Under the pieces are notes generated by a model, which had not been told where the DNA came from, did no database searches, and was given only the letters and a program-made list of their open reading frames with translations. Both the position numbers and the translations under genes were made by a program. Of a stretch of DNA of 64,000 nt, positions 10,433 to 19,182 are shown piece after piece (position 1 is the first letter of the stretch; every line of letters begins with the position of its first letter). Source of the stretch: Phycisphaeraceae bacterium (GTDB lineage: Bacteria; Planctomycetota; Phycisphaerae; Phycisphaerales; UBA1924); contig JAHBWW010000004.1 of the NCBI GenBank assembly GCA_019636795.1, positions 310,001-374,000 of the forward strand, in the 5' to 3' direction.

Positions 10433-11098
10433 TTATCGTGTACGTCGCGCGCTGTGCGTCACTTCAACGTCGTAGAACATTTCGGCCAGCGCTGTGCCCA
10501 CCTGCTTGGCGAGCGCTTCTTGCGCCGTGTAGAGTTGCGAGGTCGAAGTGGGAGCTTGCCCCGGTTTTTGCGGCAAAGTGACATAGAGCGGGAAAATGCT
10601 CGCCTCACCCTGTGGCCAGATGCGGTCGCCCGTCTTGCTGTCGATGATCTTGACCTGAAGTGTTGCATTTGGTGTGAAGCCGCCGACTTCGCCCGACATG
10701 GAAAACGACGTCAGCAACCCATAGATCACAACGTCGGCACCGACACTCTGCCCGATCTCTTCGATGCTGAGTTTTTCACCAAAGCGTTCCTTGGCGGTTC
10801 CTGCCAGTGCCCCCCGCCCGTCGATCATGTTCTTGACGACGCCTTTCTTGAGCATGGTTTCCTGGGCGGTGTCAGCAATGGTGCCACGAAGCCTGCGCGA
10901 TGCGATCTTGCTCGATGGATCGTCGATGAAGATGACGTAGGTGAGCGTGTCATCGAGGGTCGTTACCTTTCGAACCTTGCCGGGACCGTGCACGGCATAG
11001 GCAACCGGGGCGACGATGTTGCAGCCGGTCGCAGTCAGCACAGCGGCAGTTGCGGCCAAAACAGTGATCAGACGAATCATATTTCGCGGAGTCTTCAC
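10433..11098 (-). CDS. Predicted lipoprotein, 221 aa
   Basis: Exported lipoprotein of unknown role. I place the start at the GTG at 11098 because GGAGG lies 6 bases upstream and it gives a basic n-region (VKTPRNMIRL) before the hydrophobic stretch and the lipobox LTATGC; an internal ATG at 11080 would also work. The mature part contains SVGADVVIYGLLTSFSMS and LQVKIIDSKTGDRIWP, reminiscent of proteins that assemble or sense outer-surface components (the CsgG/LpoB type of alpha/beta domain), but this is a loose resemblance. The adjacent upstream gene on the same strand is also a lipoprotein and may be a partner. Confidence 0.7.
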   Translation of the reverse strand: MKTPRNMIRLITVLAATAAVLTATGCNIVAPVAYAVHGPGKVRKVTTLDDTLTYVIFIDDPSSKIASRRLRGTIADTAQETMLKKGVVKNMIDGRGALAGTAKERFGEKLSIEEIGQSVGADVVIYGLLTSFSMSGEVGGFTPNATLQVKIIDSKTGDRIWPQGEASIFPLYVTLPQKPGQAPTSTSQLYTAQEALAKQVGTALAEMFYDVEVTHSARRTR

Positions 11099-11112
11099 CG
11101 GTTGCCTCCAGA

Positions 11113-11820
11113 TCAATACTTGATCTCGTTCGGTTCTTTGTGATCGAAGAAAAGCCACGCGACTCGGTTGGAGAACCGGCGAGAGAGTTCGGTGTTGACG
11201 ACGTCAAAGCGAAGGTCAGTCGTCATGAATCCTCGTCCATCCGGAAACGTGACGGTAATGGCTTTCTCGTAGACAGCGTCGTCTGGCATCGGTCCGTCTG
11301 CCTCGAAGACAGACACCGTACCTGCAGCCACTCCATCCCAGATGTGCACATTTCCTGGCTCGTGCAGGCGATAGACGGCCAGATCAACGACGATCAGGCG
11401 ATCGACACCAAGCATTTTCGCCACATCCTGCCGAGGCATGGCAACCCAGCGTGGATTTGCATACAAAACTCGCAGCATGCGGTCTACGTTCGGGGCAGCG
11501 ATCGCGCCGTCGGGCAACTGTGCGTGTGCCTCCGCGATCATGTTGTTGATGCGCTGCATCATGGTTGCGGTCAAGCCGGCATACTCGGCCTCGATGACGC
11601 GATCGGCAACCACGACTGCTGCAAAACTCTTGTTCGAAAGCCCCTCATAATCGGTGTACACCATGTGGTCGCCGTGGCGTTTGGCGCTGGCTGCCATACC
11701 GCCGACGAGTGTCCCGACCATGCACCCAGGAACAGCCAGCAAAGTCAGCAGGCCGACCGCACACTTTGCCAGTGCACCAAGTCGGCGAGGTGAGATAGAA
11801 AAATGGGCGATGAACGTCAC
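11113..11820 (-). CDS. Predicted lipoprotein, 235 aa
   Basis: Exported lipoprotein: basic start, hydrophobic segment LGALAKCAVGLLTLLAVPGC with a lipobox ending LAVPGC, then a soluble domain of about 200 residues. AAGTVSVFEADGPMPDDAVYEKAITVTFPDG resembles a description of a secretion- or stress-type periplasmic protein, yet I recognise no family. AAGGAG sits 8 bases before the ATG. It lies 14 bp upstream of the next lipoprotein gene, and the pair share the phrase order variable-domain, 'DRLIVVDLAVY' versus 'ADVVIYGLLTS', suggesting they may be related paralogues or partners. Confidence 0.7.
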   Translation of the reverse strand: MTFIAHFSISPRRLGALAKCAVGLLTLLAVPGCMVGTLVGGMAASAKRHGDHMVYTDYEGLSNKSFAAVVVADRVIEAEYAGLTATMMQRINNMIAEAHAQLPDGAIAAPNVDRMLRVLYANPRWVAMPRQDVAKMLGVDRLIVVDLAVYRLHEPGNVHIWDGVAAGTVSVFEADGPMPDDAVYEKAITVTFPDGRGFMTTDLRFDVVNTELSRRFSNRVAWLFFDHKEPNEIKY

Positions 11821-11853
11821 GTCATGCTCCTTGAGCGGCAGGTTTGCGGCCTC

Positions 11854-12297
11854 TCAGCCCTGCCACGTCAGAATCTTGTACAACCAGGCCAACGCAAACA
11901 AGAGTACTCCCGCTATGACGACTCTGGGGCGAAGCATGGCCATCCAGACGACACCAAGGCGGTTTCCAGCCACCGCGATATGGCACCCCCCCCAAAAAGC
12001 GACACTTGATCCCAATGCGAGCAGCATACCGAATGGTTGAACCGAGGCCGAAGCCCCCAGTTTTCCATCCGCCGCGTGGGCGAAAGAGGTTGTCATGCCG
12101 CAGGTTGCGCAGGGTTGATTCCATGTCACTGCCCAGGAGCAGGGGGCAAGCCCCAGTTGCGTGTGTGTGCCATGTCCGTCAGTGCTGGGATTGAGCCACG
12201 CCGCCACCACAAGGATGAGCAGCGTGACAGCCGCCACCACTGCCCCGGCAAATCGGCGGCGAAGCCGTCCGCCATTCGCGTCATCGGCCAAGACCAT
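11854..12297 (-). CDS. DUF2752 family membrane protein
   Basis: Small inner-membrane protein with three predicted helices. The family signature is visible as QPCATCGMTTSFAHAADG, with the paired cysteines and the GMTTSF block characteristic of DUF2752. Function is unknown; the cysteines suggest metal or disulfide chemistry (inference). I use the ATG at 12297; a GTG at 12327 is also in frame and neither has a clear ribosome-binding site. Confidence 0.82.
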   Translation of the reverse strand: MVLADDANGGRLRRRFAGAVVAAVTLLILVVAAWLNPSTDGHGTHTQLGLAPCSWAVTWNQPCATCGMTTSFAHAADGKLGASASVQPFGMLLALGSSVAFWGGCHIAVAGNRLGVVWMAMLRPRVVIAGVLLFALAWLYKILTWQG

Positions 12298-12405
12298 TGC
12301 GGATATGCTGCGCCCGGGGTGTCGCACCGGGAGAAGGATACGCGGGCCAAAGGCTTCGGATCCGCTCGAACTCGGCAGATGGGATTTGGGGGGCGTCGCC
12401 TCGCC

Positions 12406-14208
12406 TTACGCTGAGGCTTTGAGTGAACGCAGCACTTTCATGTGTGCGGCAGCGTTCGCGCGAATGTACTGCGAACTTCGGCCGCAAGAAGTGCCGCCGC
12501 CAGCGTACAACTGCGCCCTCAGTTCGGTGCGTGCGCGGTAAAGCTCGCTGACGTCTTTGCAGTAGGGAACCGCCGATTCGATAAGGATCAACCGTACTCC
12601 GGGAGTTTCATGGCTTGGCGTGCGATCGGATGGCTCGCTTTGCAACGGGTGCGGAACGATTCGTTCAAACTGCTGTATAAATTCCTCGATGCGATGGCGC
12701 ATCCGATTGGATGGAGCCGACACGAGAAACTGGTCATCGCCCAGATGCCCGACAAATGCATCCGCAGCACTTTCGAGCAAAGTGGTTCGAATCTCAAGGA
12801 CCAACTGCTGGATCACCTGATCGCCGAGTTCGTAGCCATATGTCTGGTTGAACTTGCTGAACTTGCGGAGATCAACGAATGTCACGTCATGCTCGAGGCC
12901 AGGCTCGGGCGATTCCAGCAGATCGCGCAGGTGCTGGTCCGTGCGCACGCGGCCGGGCAATCCGGTCAGTGGCGCGTGGCGGAACTGGATCGAACGGCAG
13001 GCACCGGCAGCAGCCTGCAGCAGATCGCCCATTGTCACGATACCGATCAGGTCTTCGCCATCGGCAACCACCAGCGGTGACGCAAGCGAGTGATCATCGC
13101 GAGCCGATGCGTGTTCGAGTGCCTCGACGAGACCCATGGTCGCATCCACGGTTGTCCGGCTGGAGCCGATCAGGAATGATATCGGAAGCGACGCTCGACC
13201 ATCGCTTGCTGCCCGCAAGATCGCATCACGATCACACCACCCCGCGAATCGGGGGCCGTCGGTGATGATAATGCCAGGTTGGCGAAGATTCTGAAGCATG
13301 CTCGAAGCAACGGCGCTAACGCGTGTGGATGCATCGACCATCGGAGCAGAGCGTTTCAGAGTTCTTGCTGTGGCTCGATCAGGATTCTGAACTTGTCGCG
13401 GAGAGACCATGGCGGCCCGGTAGCGAATGTGTGCCCGCAGATCCTCGGAGATATCCTGATCCTTCTCTCCCGGGCGTGCGAGCAGGTAGCCCTGGGCGTA
13501 GTCGACGCCGAGATCAATCAGGGTGTTGAGCTCTTCGATGCGTTCGATGCCCTCTCCGATGATCTTGATCGAACTGAGCTTGCCGAAATGCACGAGGAAG
13601 CGGATCAGATGCTGCCGCACTTTATCTTCGTCCAGGTGATCGATCAGTTCGCGATCGAGTTTGAGCCAGCCAGGTCTGAGGCTCATGATGCGGTTCAGAC
13701 CACTGGTGCCCGCGCCGACATCGTCGATGGCGATATGGAATCCCGACCCGCGAAGTGTCTCGATCGAACCGACGAGCCCGTCGAACTCATGGTCCTTGCA
13801 GCGCTCTGTGACTTCAATCACAATCCTTGTGGGACCGAGGCTCTGCTGGGATTGCAGTTCTTTGGTCAACTGCCGCGTGAAGAGGCGATTGGAGATCACC
13901 TCTGGAGAGCAGTTCATGAACAAAAGAGTGCCGGGCTTCCAGTGGCTCGCAGCCTCGATTGCGAGTTGGCGCGAGAGGCACTCCAGATCCCAGTTCAAGG
14001 GGTTCATCTCGGCAGCGGAGAACATCTCTTCTGCATTGGCAAAGCCCGACTCAGGCAATGGTCTCGTCAGAACTTCGTATCCACCGACCTGCCCTGAGCG
14101 CATATTCACGATTGGCTGGAACATGGTCCGGACCAGTCGCTGATCGATTGTGCGCGCAAGTTTGGCGTTGATTTCGGACCGCGGAGAAATTGGTTCTTGC
14201 GTGTTCAT
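12406..14208 (-). CDS. EAL-CBS-GGDEF cyclic-di-GMP signalling protein
   Basis: Cytoplasmic 600-residue signalling protein. Order: an EAL domain (about residues 20-255) with FQPIVNMRSG, EVLTR in place of EALLR, FMNCSPEV, IEVTE, IDDVGAGTSG and the GEGIE block; then a pair of CBS domains (about 290-410); then a GGDEF-type domain (about 420-560) with ARHAPLTGLPGR-like entry, FVDLRKFSKFNQTYGYELGD and GHLGDDQF where GGDEF is expected. The EAL metal ligands look kept, so c-di-GMP hydrolysis is plausible; the GGDEF half is probably inactive and may bind GTP as a sensor. CBS domains usually bind adenylate nucleotides. Start: ATG at 14208, with a weaker TTG in frame upstream at 14244. Confidence 0.9.
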   Translation of the reverse strand: MNTQEPISPRSEINAKLARTIDQRLVRTMFQPIVNMRSGQVGGYEVLTRPLPESGFANAEEMFSAAEMNPLNWDLECLSRQLAIEAASHWKPGTLLFMNCSPEVISNRLFTRQLTKELQSQQSLGPTRIVIEVTERCKDHEFDGLVGSIETLRGSGFHIAIDDVGAGTSGLNRIMSLRPGWLKLDRELIDHLDEDKVRQHLIRFLVHFGKLSSIKIIGEGIERIEELNTLIDLGVDYAQGYLLARPGEKDQDISEDLRAHIRYRAAMVSPRQVQNPDRATARTLKRSAPMVDASTRVSAVASSMLQNLRQPGIIITDGPRFAGWCDRDAILRAASDGRASLPISFLIGSSRTTVDATMGLVEALEHASARDDHSLASPLVVADGEDLIGIVTMGDLLQAAAGACRSIQFRHAPLTGLPGRVRTDQHLRDLLESPEPGLEHDVTFVDLRKFSKFNQTYGYELGDQVIQQLVLEIRTTLLESAADAFVGHLGDDQFLVSAPSNRMRHRIEEFIQQFERIVPHPLQSEPSDRTPSHETPGVRLILIESAVPYCKDVSELYRARTELRAQLYAGGGTSCGRSSQYIRANAAAHMKVLRSLKASA

Positions 14209-14405
14209 TGCTGCAGAGTGTGGCGATAAGCCATCGTTCTGCAACTGACATCGGTCGCACTATGTTTGCAATCCAGCGCACAAGCGCGGTGTAAGTAAAA
14301 CAAGGCCTATTTCTGACCTTTTCAGGGCCTTTGCCGCAGAAGGGCACGCCCGATAGAGTGGCTTTCGACACCAATTGCGATTTATTGGAACTGGAAAGGT
14401 GGTAG

Positions 14406-14798
14406 TCAATCGAACCTGAATACACCCTTGCGAAAACCGTACAAATAGGCCACAACTGTGGTGAACAGGAAAAAGAGAATACGGACGAGCCAGATGAGGC
14501 TCTGGTCGCTGCCAGGCTGGAGGTTTGCGAACGTGGCTGCCCAAGGATACAGGAACACGACTTCAACGTCGAACACAAGGAAGACCATCGCGATGAGGTA
14601 AAAGCGCACGTTGAAGCGTTTGCGAGCGGTAGCCACGGGGGTCATGCCGCTTTCGTACGCGACCCCTTTGGTCTTGCCCTCGCGCTTAGGGCCGATGATG
14701 AGGGTGGCGACCACGTTGCCCACGCCAAAGGCAATTGCAGCCATGAGCATGAGAAAAATCGGGAGATACGCGGAAACATCGGTGGACGCGAGAAGCAT
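14406..14798 (-). CDS. nuoA: NADH-quinone oxidoreductase subunit A
   Basis: Membrane subunit of respiratory complex I. Three helices and the conserved YESGMTPVATARKRFNVRFYL and FDVEVVFLYPWA (each shown in part) identify NuoA/NdhC. The 130-residue length fits. I prefer the ATG at 14798 because GGAG lies 11 bases upstream; an ATG at 14831 is also in frame. Odd: no other nuo gene lies beside it. The next gene on this strand is the EAL protein and upstream is the divergent groEL region, so the rest of complex I must lie elsewhere. Confidence 0.93.
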   Translation of the reverse strand: MLLASTDVSAYLPIFLMLMAAIAFGVGNVVATLIIGPKREGKTKGVAYESGMTPVATARKRFNVRFYLIAMVFLVFDVEVVFLYPWAATFANLQPGSDQSLIWLVRILFFLFTTVVAYLYGFRKGVFRFD

Positions 14799-15020
14799 GG
14801 GTAATTCGGTCTCCACTGGGGGTCGAATCATAGCAGGTTCATGTCGCCGTTGTGCGCGGCGGGTCGGAGCGTCGGGTACGACGGACTGTGGAGGCCGACG
14901 AGTGCCTCTACGAGATACGGGGGTAGCCTGAGTCGGACTGACCCTGCCAATTCGGCAGGCGCGTCAGCTCGGCACACCACGGCTGACAGGCCACATGCCA
15001 CTCTTCTGTATGTGGAAATG

Positions 15021-15040
15021 GCTGTAAAAGGCTTTACAGC
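15021..15040 (+). promoter_or_regulatory. Perfect inverted repeat upstream of groEL promoter
   Basis: GCTGTAAAAGGCTTTACAGC: two perfect 8-bp arms with a 4-base spacer. It is centred about 49 bases upstream of the -12 element of the sigma-54-like promoter. A regulator or enhancer-binding protein site is likely, but which protein is unknown. Confidence 0.55.
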
Positions 15041-15064
15041 ATAGTTTTGCAGTCTTTCGAGCAC

Positions 15065-15081
15065 TTGGCACGACAGTTGCC
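15065..15081 (+). promoter_or_regulatory. Sigma-54-type (-24/-12) promoter for groEL
   Basis: TTGGCACGACAGTTGCC matches the RpoN consensus (TGGCACG, four bases, TTGC). The GG and GC dinucleotides are exactly 10 bases apart. Transcription would start near 15092, giving a leader of about 108 bases before the groEL ATG at 15200. Such promoters need an activator ATPase, so control would differ from the usual HrcA or heat-shock sigma factor. Confidence 0.65.
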
Positions 15082-15199
15082 TTATCACTTGTGTCGGGAT
15101 ATCGGTGCCTCCGTGAGGCATCGTCACCTTTGACAGAATCATTGGGCACTGAGAGGACGGGGCCCGATGCAGGACGTTTCAACAACGGAGCACAGAAGC

Positions 15200-16945
15200 A
15201 TGGCTACCAAGGAACTGGTCTTTGATATCGAAGCACGTCAAGCCCTTCTCTCGGGCGTCGAAAAACTCGCCAAGGCGGTCAAGGCGACCTTGGGCCCACG
15301 CGGGCGCAATGCGGTCATCGACAAGTCGTGGGGCGGTCCGAGCGTGACCAAGGACGGCGTCACCGTCGCTGAGGAAATCGAACTGATCAACAAGGCAGAG
15401 AACATGGGAGCCTTGCTCGTCAAGGAAGCCGCGAGCAAGACATCGGACGTTGCGGGCGATGGCACGACGACGGCCACGGTGCTTGCCGAGGCCTTGTTCC
15501 GCGAAGGTCTGAGGCACATCGCTGCGGGCGTCGACGCCAACGCGCTGGTTCGCGGCCTGAAGAAGGCCGTCGAGGTCGCGACCAAGAGCATCGACGAAAT
15601 GGCAACACCCATCAAGGGCAAGCAGGACATCGCGAATGTCGCCTCGATCAGTGCCAACAACGATCCCGAGATCGGCAAGATCATGGCAGACGCGTTCGAA
15701 AAGGTCGGCAAGGACGGCGTAATCACGGTCGAAGAAGGCAAGAGCCTGGAAACCGAAGTAACGGTCGTCGAGGGCATGCAGTTCGATCGCGGCTATCTGT
15801 CACCGAACTTCGTGACGAATGTCGATGACATGAAGGTCGAGTTTGACAAGTGCCTGGTGCTGGTGCATGAGGACAAGATCGACAATATTTCGAAACTTGT
15901 GCCTTTGCTCGAAAAAGTGATGCAGGCCAAGAAGCCTCTGGTCATTATCGCTGAGGACGTGACCGGCGAGGCGTTGAGCACACTGGTGATCAACAAGCTG
16001 CGTGGCACACTTCAGGTCTGTGCTGTCAAGGCTCCGGGGTATGGCGATCGTCGTAAGGCAATGCTTCAGGACCTCGCGGTGCTGACGGGCGGCAAGGCAT
16101 TCATGAAGGATCTGGGCGTCGAGCTCGACAAGATCGACTTGGCGGAGCTTGGTCTGGCCAAGAAGATCGAGATTACGAGCGACACGACGACCGTGATCGA
16201 GGGTGCGGGCGCGACCAAGGACATTCAGGCCCGGATCGGCCAGATCCGCAACGAGATCGAGAACGCCTCAAGCGACTACGACCGCGAGAAACTGCAGGAA
16301 CGCCTCGCGAAGCTCGCGGGCGGCGTGGCGCAAATCAATGTTGGCGCTGCTTCGGAGGCTGAACTCAAGGAAAAGAAGGCTCGCGTCGAGGATGCCCTGC
16401 ATGCGACGCGTGCTGCAGTGGCCGAGGGCATTGTGCCCGGTGGCGGCGTGTCATTCATTCGCGCACGCAAAGCGATCGAAGGCCTGAAAGAATGGAAAGC
16501 CGTTTTTGGCAAGGGTGATGTGTCCGCGAGCGAATTCGGACACGTCAAGTACGACTACGCAGCCGGGATGCAGGTTGTGCACAGTGCACTTCAAGTTCCG
16601 TTGCGGACCATCGCAGAAAATGCTGGCGCGAAGGGTACAGTCGTGGTGTCGAAGGTCGCGGAATCGACTGACGTGAATTTCGGCTACAACGCGCTGACGG
16701 ATACATACGAGAACCTGCTCAAGTCGGGCGTGATTACCCCTGCCAAGGTTGATCGCTCAGCACTGCAGAATGCGGCAAGCGTGGCGACAATCCTTCTCGC
16801 AGCCGATTGCATCGTCACAGAAAAGCCGGAACCGAAGAGCGAGCACGCGGGGCATGACCACGGCCACGGCGGAGGCATGGGAGGTGGCATGGGCGGCATG
16901 CCGGGCATGGGTGGCATGGGTGGCATGGGCGGGATGGGGTTCTAG
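15200..16945 (+). CDS. groEL: Chaperonin GroEL, first copy (GGM tail)
   Basis: 60-kDa chaperonin that folds proteins in an ATP-driven cage with GroES. It carries the ATP-site block [45 protein letters not shown] and [11 protein letters not shown]. The tail ends in repeated GGM units ([16 protein letters not shown]), as in housekeeping GroELs, preceded by the histidine-rich HAGHDHGHG. GroEL-type length plus about 30 residues (581 aa). Start at the ATG at 15200 with GGAG nine bases upstream. Unusual order: groEL comes before groES and is followed by a second groEL. Confidence 0.96.
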   Translation: MATKELVFDIEARQALLSGVEKLAKAVKATLGPRGRNAVIDKSWGGPSVTKDGVTVAEEIELINKAENMGALLVKEAASKTSDVAGDGTTTATVLAEALFREGLRHIAAGVDANALVRGLKKAVEVATKSIDEMATPIKGKQDIANVASISANNDPEIGKIMADAFEKVGKDGVITVEEGKSLETEVTVVEGMQFDRGYLSPNFVTNVDDMKVEFDKCLVLVHEDKIDNISKLVPLLEKVMQAKKPLVIIAEDVTGEALSTLVINKLRGTLQVCAVKAPGYGDRRKAMLQDLAVLTGGKAFMKDLGVELDKIDLAELGLAKKIEITSDTTTVIEGAGATKDIQARIGQIRNEIENASSDYDREKLQERLAKLAGGVAQINVGAASEAELKEKKARVEDALHATRAAVAEGIVPGGGVSFIRARKAIEGLKEWKAVFGKGDVSASEFGHVKYDYAAGMQVVHSALQVPLRTIAENAGAKGTVVVSKVAESTDVNFGYNALTDTYENLLKSGVITPAKVDRSALQNAASVATILLAADCIVTEKPEPKSEHAGHDHGHGGGMGGGMGGMPGMGGMGGMGGMGF

Positions 16946-17054
16946 TCCCTCTGGCCAACAATCGGTCGTATAACAACGCATCAGCGTTTACAACATCGCA
17001 CAACTGACCCTGACCACGAGTCACGGAGTCATGCAACACAACAGGAGATAGTCA

Positions 17055-17342
17055 ATGGCAGTCAAACCACTTGAAGATCGTGTCCTTGTCAAGCCCATCG
17101 AACCCGAAACGAAGACAGCCAGCGGGCTTTATCTTCCCGAAGGCGCGAAGGAAAAGCCGATTCAGGGCGAAGTCATCGCGACCGGACCTGGCAAACTCCT
17201 CGAGAACGGCAAGCGGGCCGAGTTGAGCGTGCGCAAGGGTGACCGCGTCGTCTATGGCAAATACGCTGGGACTGAAGTCGAAATCAAGGGTACCAAGCAC
17301 CTCATTCTGCGTGAGACGGAACTGCTCGGCGTTATCGAGTAA
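17055..17342 (+). CDS. groES: Co-chaperonin GroES
   Basis: Heptameric lid of the GroEL cage. 95 residues with the family blocks KPLEDRVLVKPIEPE, the mobile loop ETKTASGLYLPEGAKEKP (shown in part), KGDRVVYGKYAGTEVEIKG and LRETELLGVIE. AGGAG lies eight bases before the ATG. It stands between two groEL genes and may serve both. Confidence 0.96.
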   Translation: MAVKPLEDRVLVKPIEPETKTASGLYLPEGAKEKPIQGEVIATGPGKLLENGKRAELSVRKGDRVVYGKYAGTEVEIKGTKHLILRETELLGVIE

Positions 17343-17437
17343 GACCAGTAGCACGGAACCGGGCAGCGATGAAGATGGATTGAGCTGCGAGCAAAGTCTC
17401 GACAGGCTCTCAGGCAGAACACAGAAGGAACAACGCG

Positions 17438-19051
17438 ATGGCAAAGAAGCAGATCATGTTTGACGATGCGGCCCTGCTCGAAATGAAAAAGGGTGTGGAT
17501 CGTCTTGCGGAAGCGGTCAAATGCACGATGGGCCCGAGTGGGCGGCATGTGGTGATCGAGAAGTCGTACGGCGGTCCTCATGTGACCAAGGACGGCGTGA
17601 CGGTGGCGAAGGAAATCACGCTGCCTGAGCCGTTCGAGTCGATGGGTGCAAAGATGGTACACGAAGTCGCGAAGCGCACTGCCGACAACGCTGGAGACGG
17701 CACGACGGCGGCGACTGTCCTGGCACAGGCAATCTTCAACGAAGGTCTCAAGGCGGTGGCTTCGGGGTACAACCCGATTCATCTTCAGCGCGGGATCAAC
17801 AAAGCGGCCGAAGCAGCAGCAGAGGCGATTGACGCAATGGCGATTCCGTGCAAGGGCAAAGCCGACTACAAGAAGGTTGCGACTGTCTCGGCCAATCACA
17901 ACGCCGAGGTCGGGGAACTGATCGCCGAGGCGATAGCCAAAGTCGGGCCGGATGGTGTCGTTGAGGTCGAGGACGGCAAGAGTGCGGAGACGACGCTGGA
18001 GTATGTTGAGGGCATGCAGTTCGACAAGGGATATCTTTCGCCCTACTTCATGACAGACCCCAAGACGGGCGAGGCAGTGCTCGAAGACTGCTACCTGCTG
18101 ATTCAGGAAAAGAAGATCAGCAGCCTGCCGGATCTCTTGCCGCTGCTCAACAAGATCGCGGGCACCGGAAAGCCACTGCTCATCATTGCCGAAGATGTCG
18201 AGAACGAGGCATTGGCAGCGTTGGTTGTCAATCGTCTTCGTGGCGTGCTCAAAGTTTGTGCGGTCAAGGCTCCTGGCTTTGGTGACCGTCGCAAGGCCAT
18301 GCTTGGCGACATTGCGGTGCTGACCGCGGGAACATACTTTGCCGAGGATCTCGGGCGATCGCTCGAGTCTGTTGAACTCACGGAGCTTGGTCGCGCGAAG
18401 AAGATCGTCGTGACCAAGGATGACACTACGGTGATCGAAGGTGCTGGCAAGAAGAAGGACATCGATCAGCGTGCGGCGCAGATTCTTTCACAGCATGAAA
18501 AATCGACCAGTGACTACGACCGTGAGAAGCTGATGGAGCGTCACGCGAAGTTGACCGGTGGCGTTGCAATTCTGTCGGTCGGAGGCGCGACCGAGCAGGC
18601 GCAGAAAGCTCTCAAGGATCTGGTCGACGACGCGATGCACGCAACACGGGCTGCGGCCAAGAACGGGTATGTGCCGGGCGGCGGCGTGGCACTGTTGCGG
18701 ACGATCGGCGCAATCGATAATGCGAAGAAGAAGGCCAAGGGCGACGAGAAGATTGGCTTTGACATCGTTGCCAAGGCGGTTGAGTTCCCGGCGTGGCAGA
18801 TCGCTCAGAACGCCGGGTATGACGGCGATCTTGCTGTCGAAGCAATTCTCAGTGGCGAAGGGGGCTTCGGACTTGACGCTTCTTCAGGCGACTACATCGA
18901 CCTGATCAAAGCAGGGATCATCGATCCGGCGCTGGTGGCCAAGAGTGCACTGGTCAATGCAGCGAGTGTTGCGGGTCTGATGCTGACGACCGATGTCATG
19001 GTGACGGATCTGAAAGAGGAAGCCAAGCCAGTTGTTGGCGCGGTGAGCTGA
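17438..19051 (+). CDS. groEL: Chaperonin GroEL, second copy (no GGM tail)
   Basis: Second GroEL, 537 residues. It keeps the ATP-binding block [45 protein letters not shown] and [11 protein letters not shown] but ends [14 protein letters not shown] without any GGM repeat, unlike the copy at 15200. The two differ throughout, so the duplication is old. AAGGAA precedes the ATG. It follows groES by 95 bp. Paralogues lacking the GGM tail are often specialised for particular substrates or conditions (known for other phyla; inference here). Confidence 0.95.
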   Translation: MAKKQIMFDDAALLEMKKGVDRLAEAVKCTMGPSGRHVVIEKSYGGPHVTKDGVTVAKEITLPEPFESMGAKMVHEVAKRTADNAGDGTTAATVLAQAIFNEGLKAVASGYNPIHLQRGINKAAEAAAEAIDAMAIPCKGKADYKKVATVSANHNAEVGELIAEAIAKVGPDGVVEVEDGKSAETTLEYVEGMQFDKGYLSPYFMTDPKTGEAVLEDCYLLIQEKKISSLPDLLPLLNKIAGTGKPLLIIAEDVENEALAALVVNRLRGVLKVCAVKAPGFGDRRKAMLGDIAVLTAGTYFAEDLGRSLESVELTELGRAKKIVVTKDDTTVIEGAGKKKDIDQRAAQILSQHEKSTSDYDREKLMERHAKLTGGVAILSVGGATEQAQKALKDLVDDAMHATRAAAKNGYVPGGGVALLRTIGAIDNAKKKAKGDEKIGFDIVAKAVEFPAWQIAQNAGYDGDLAVEAILSGEGGFGLDASSGDYIDLIKAGIIDPALVAKSALVNAASVAGLMLTTDVMVTDLKEEAKPVVGAVS

Positions 19052-19072
19052 GTCGGAAGAGGAGAAGAGGCA

Positions 19073-19102
19073 CCGAGGGCGATTGTTCGCGATCGCTCTC
19101 GG
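19073..19102 (+). terminator. Hairpin between groEL2 and dnaJ (first)
   Basis: Arms CCGAGGGCGAT and ATCGCTCTCGG with one mismatch and an 8-base loop. No T-run follows, so it may be an attenuator or mRNA-processing hairpin rather than a terminator. Confidence 0.45.
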
Positions 19103-19119
19103 AAACCATGACTATGAGA

Positions 19120-19151
19120 CAGCCCCTCGATGGGAAGCCGTCGCGGGGCTG
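19120..19151 (+). terminator. Hairpin between groEL2 and dnaJ (second)
   Basis: Arms CAGCCCCTCGA and TCGCGGGGCTG, ten pairs with one mismatch around a 10-base loop, 17 bases after the first hairpin. No T-run follows. Two strong hairpins in a 130-bp gap inside a chaperone block suggest differential expression of the groEL and dnaJ segments. Confidence 0.45.
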
Positions 19152-19182
19152 ATTCGCAAGCAAGCGCGACCATTGGAGCAGC

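Larger units (their letters stand above)
14832..15199. other. Intergenic region between nuoA and groEL
   Basis: A 370-bp divergent intergenic stretch. It holds the inverted repeat at 15021-15040 and the sigma-54-type promoter at 15065-15081 listed separately. I see no CIRCE element and no convincing open reading frame. Confidence 0.6.

Noticed and set aside
14990-15170. CIRCE element for HrcA upstream of groEL
   Set aside because: No TTAGCACTC-N9-GAGTGCTAA-like repeat is present; the only clean inverted repeat is different.
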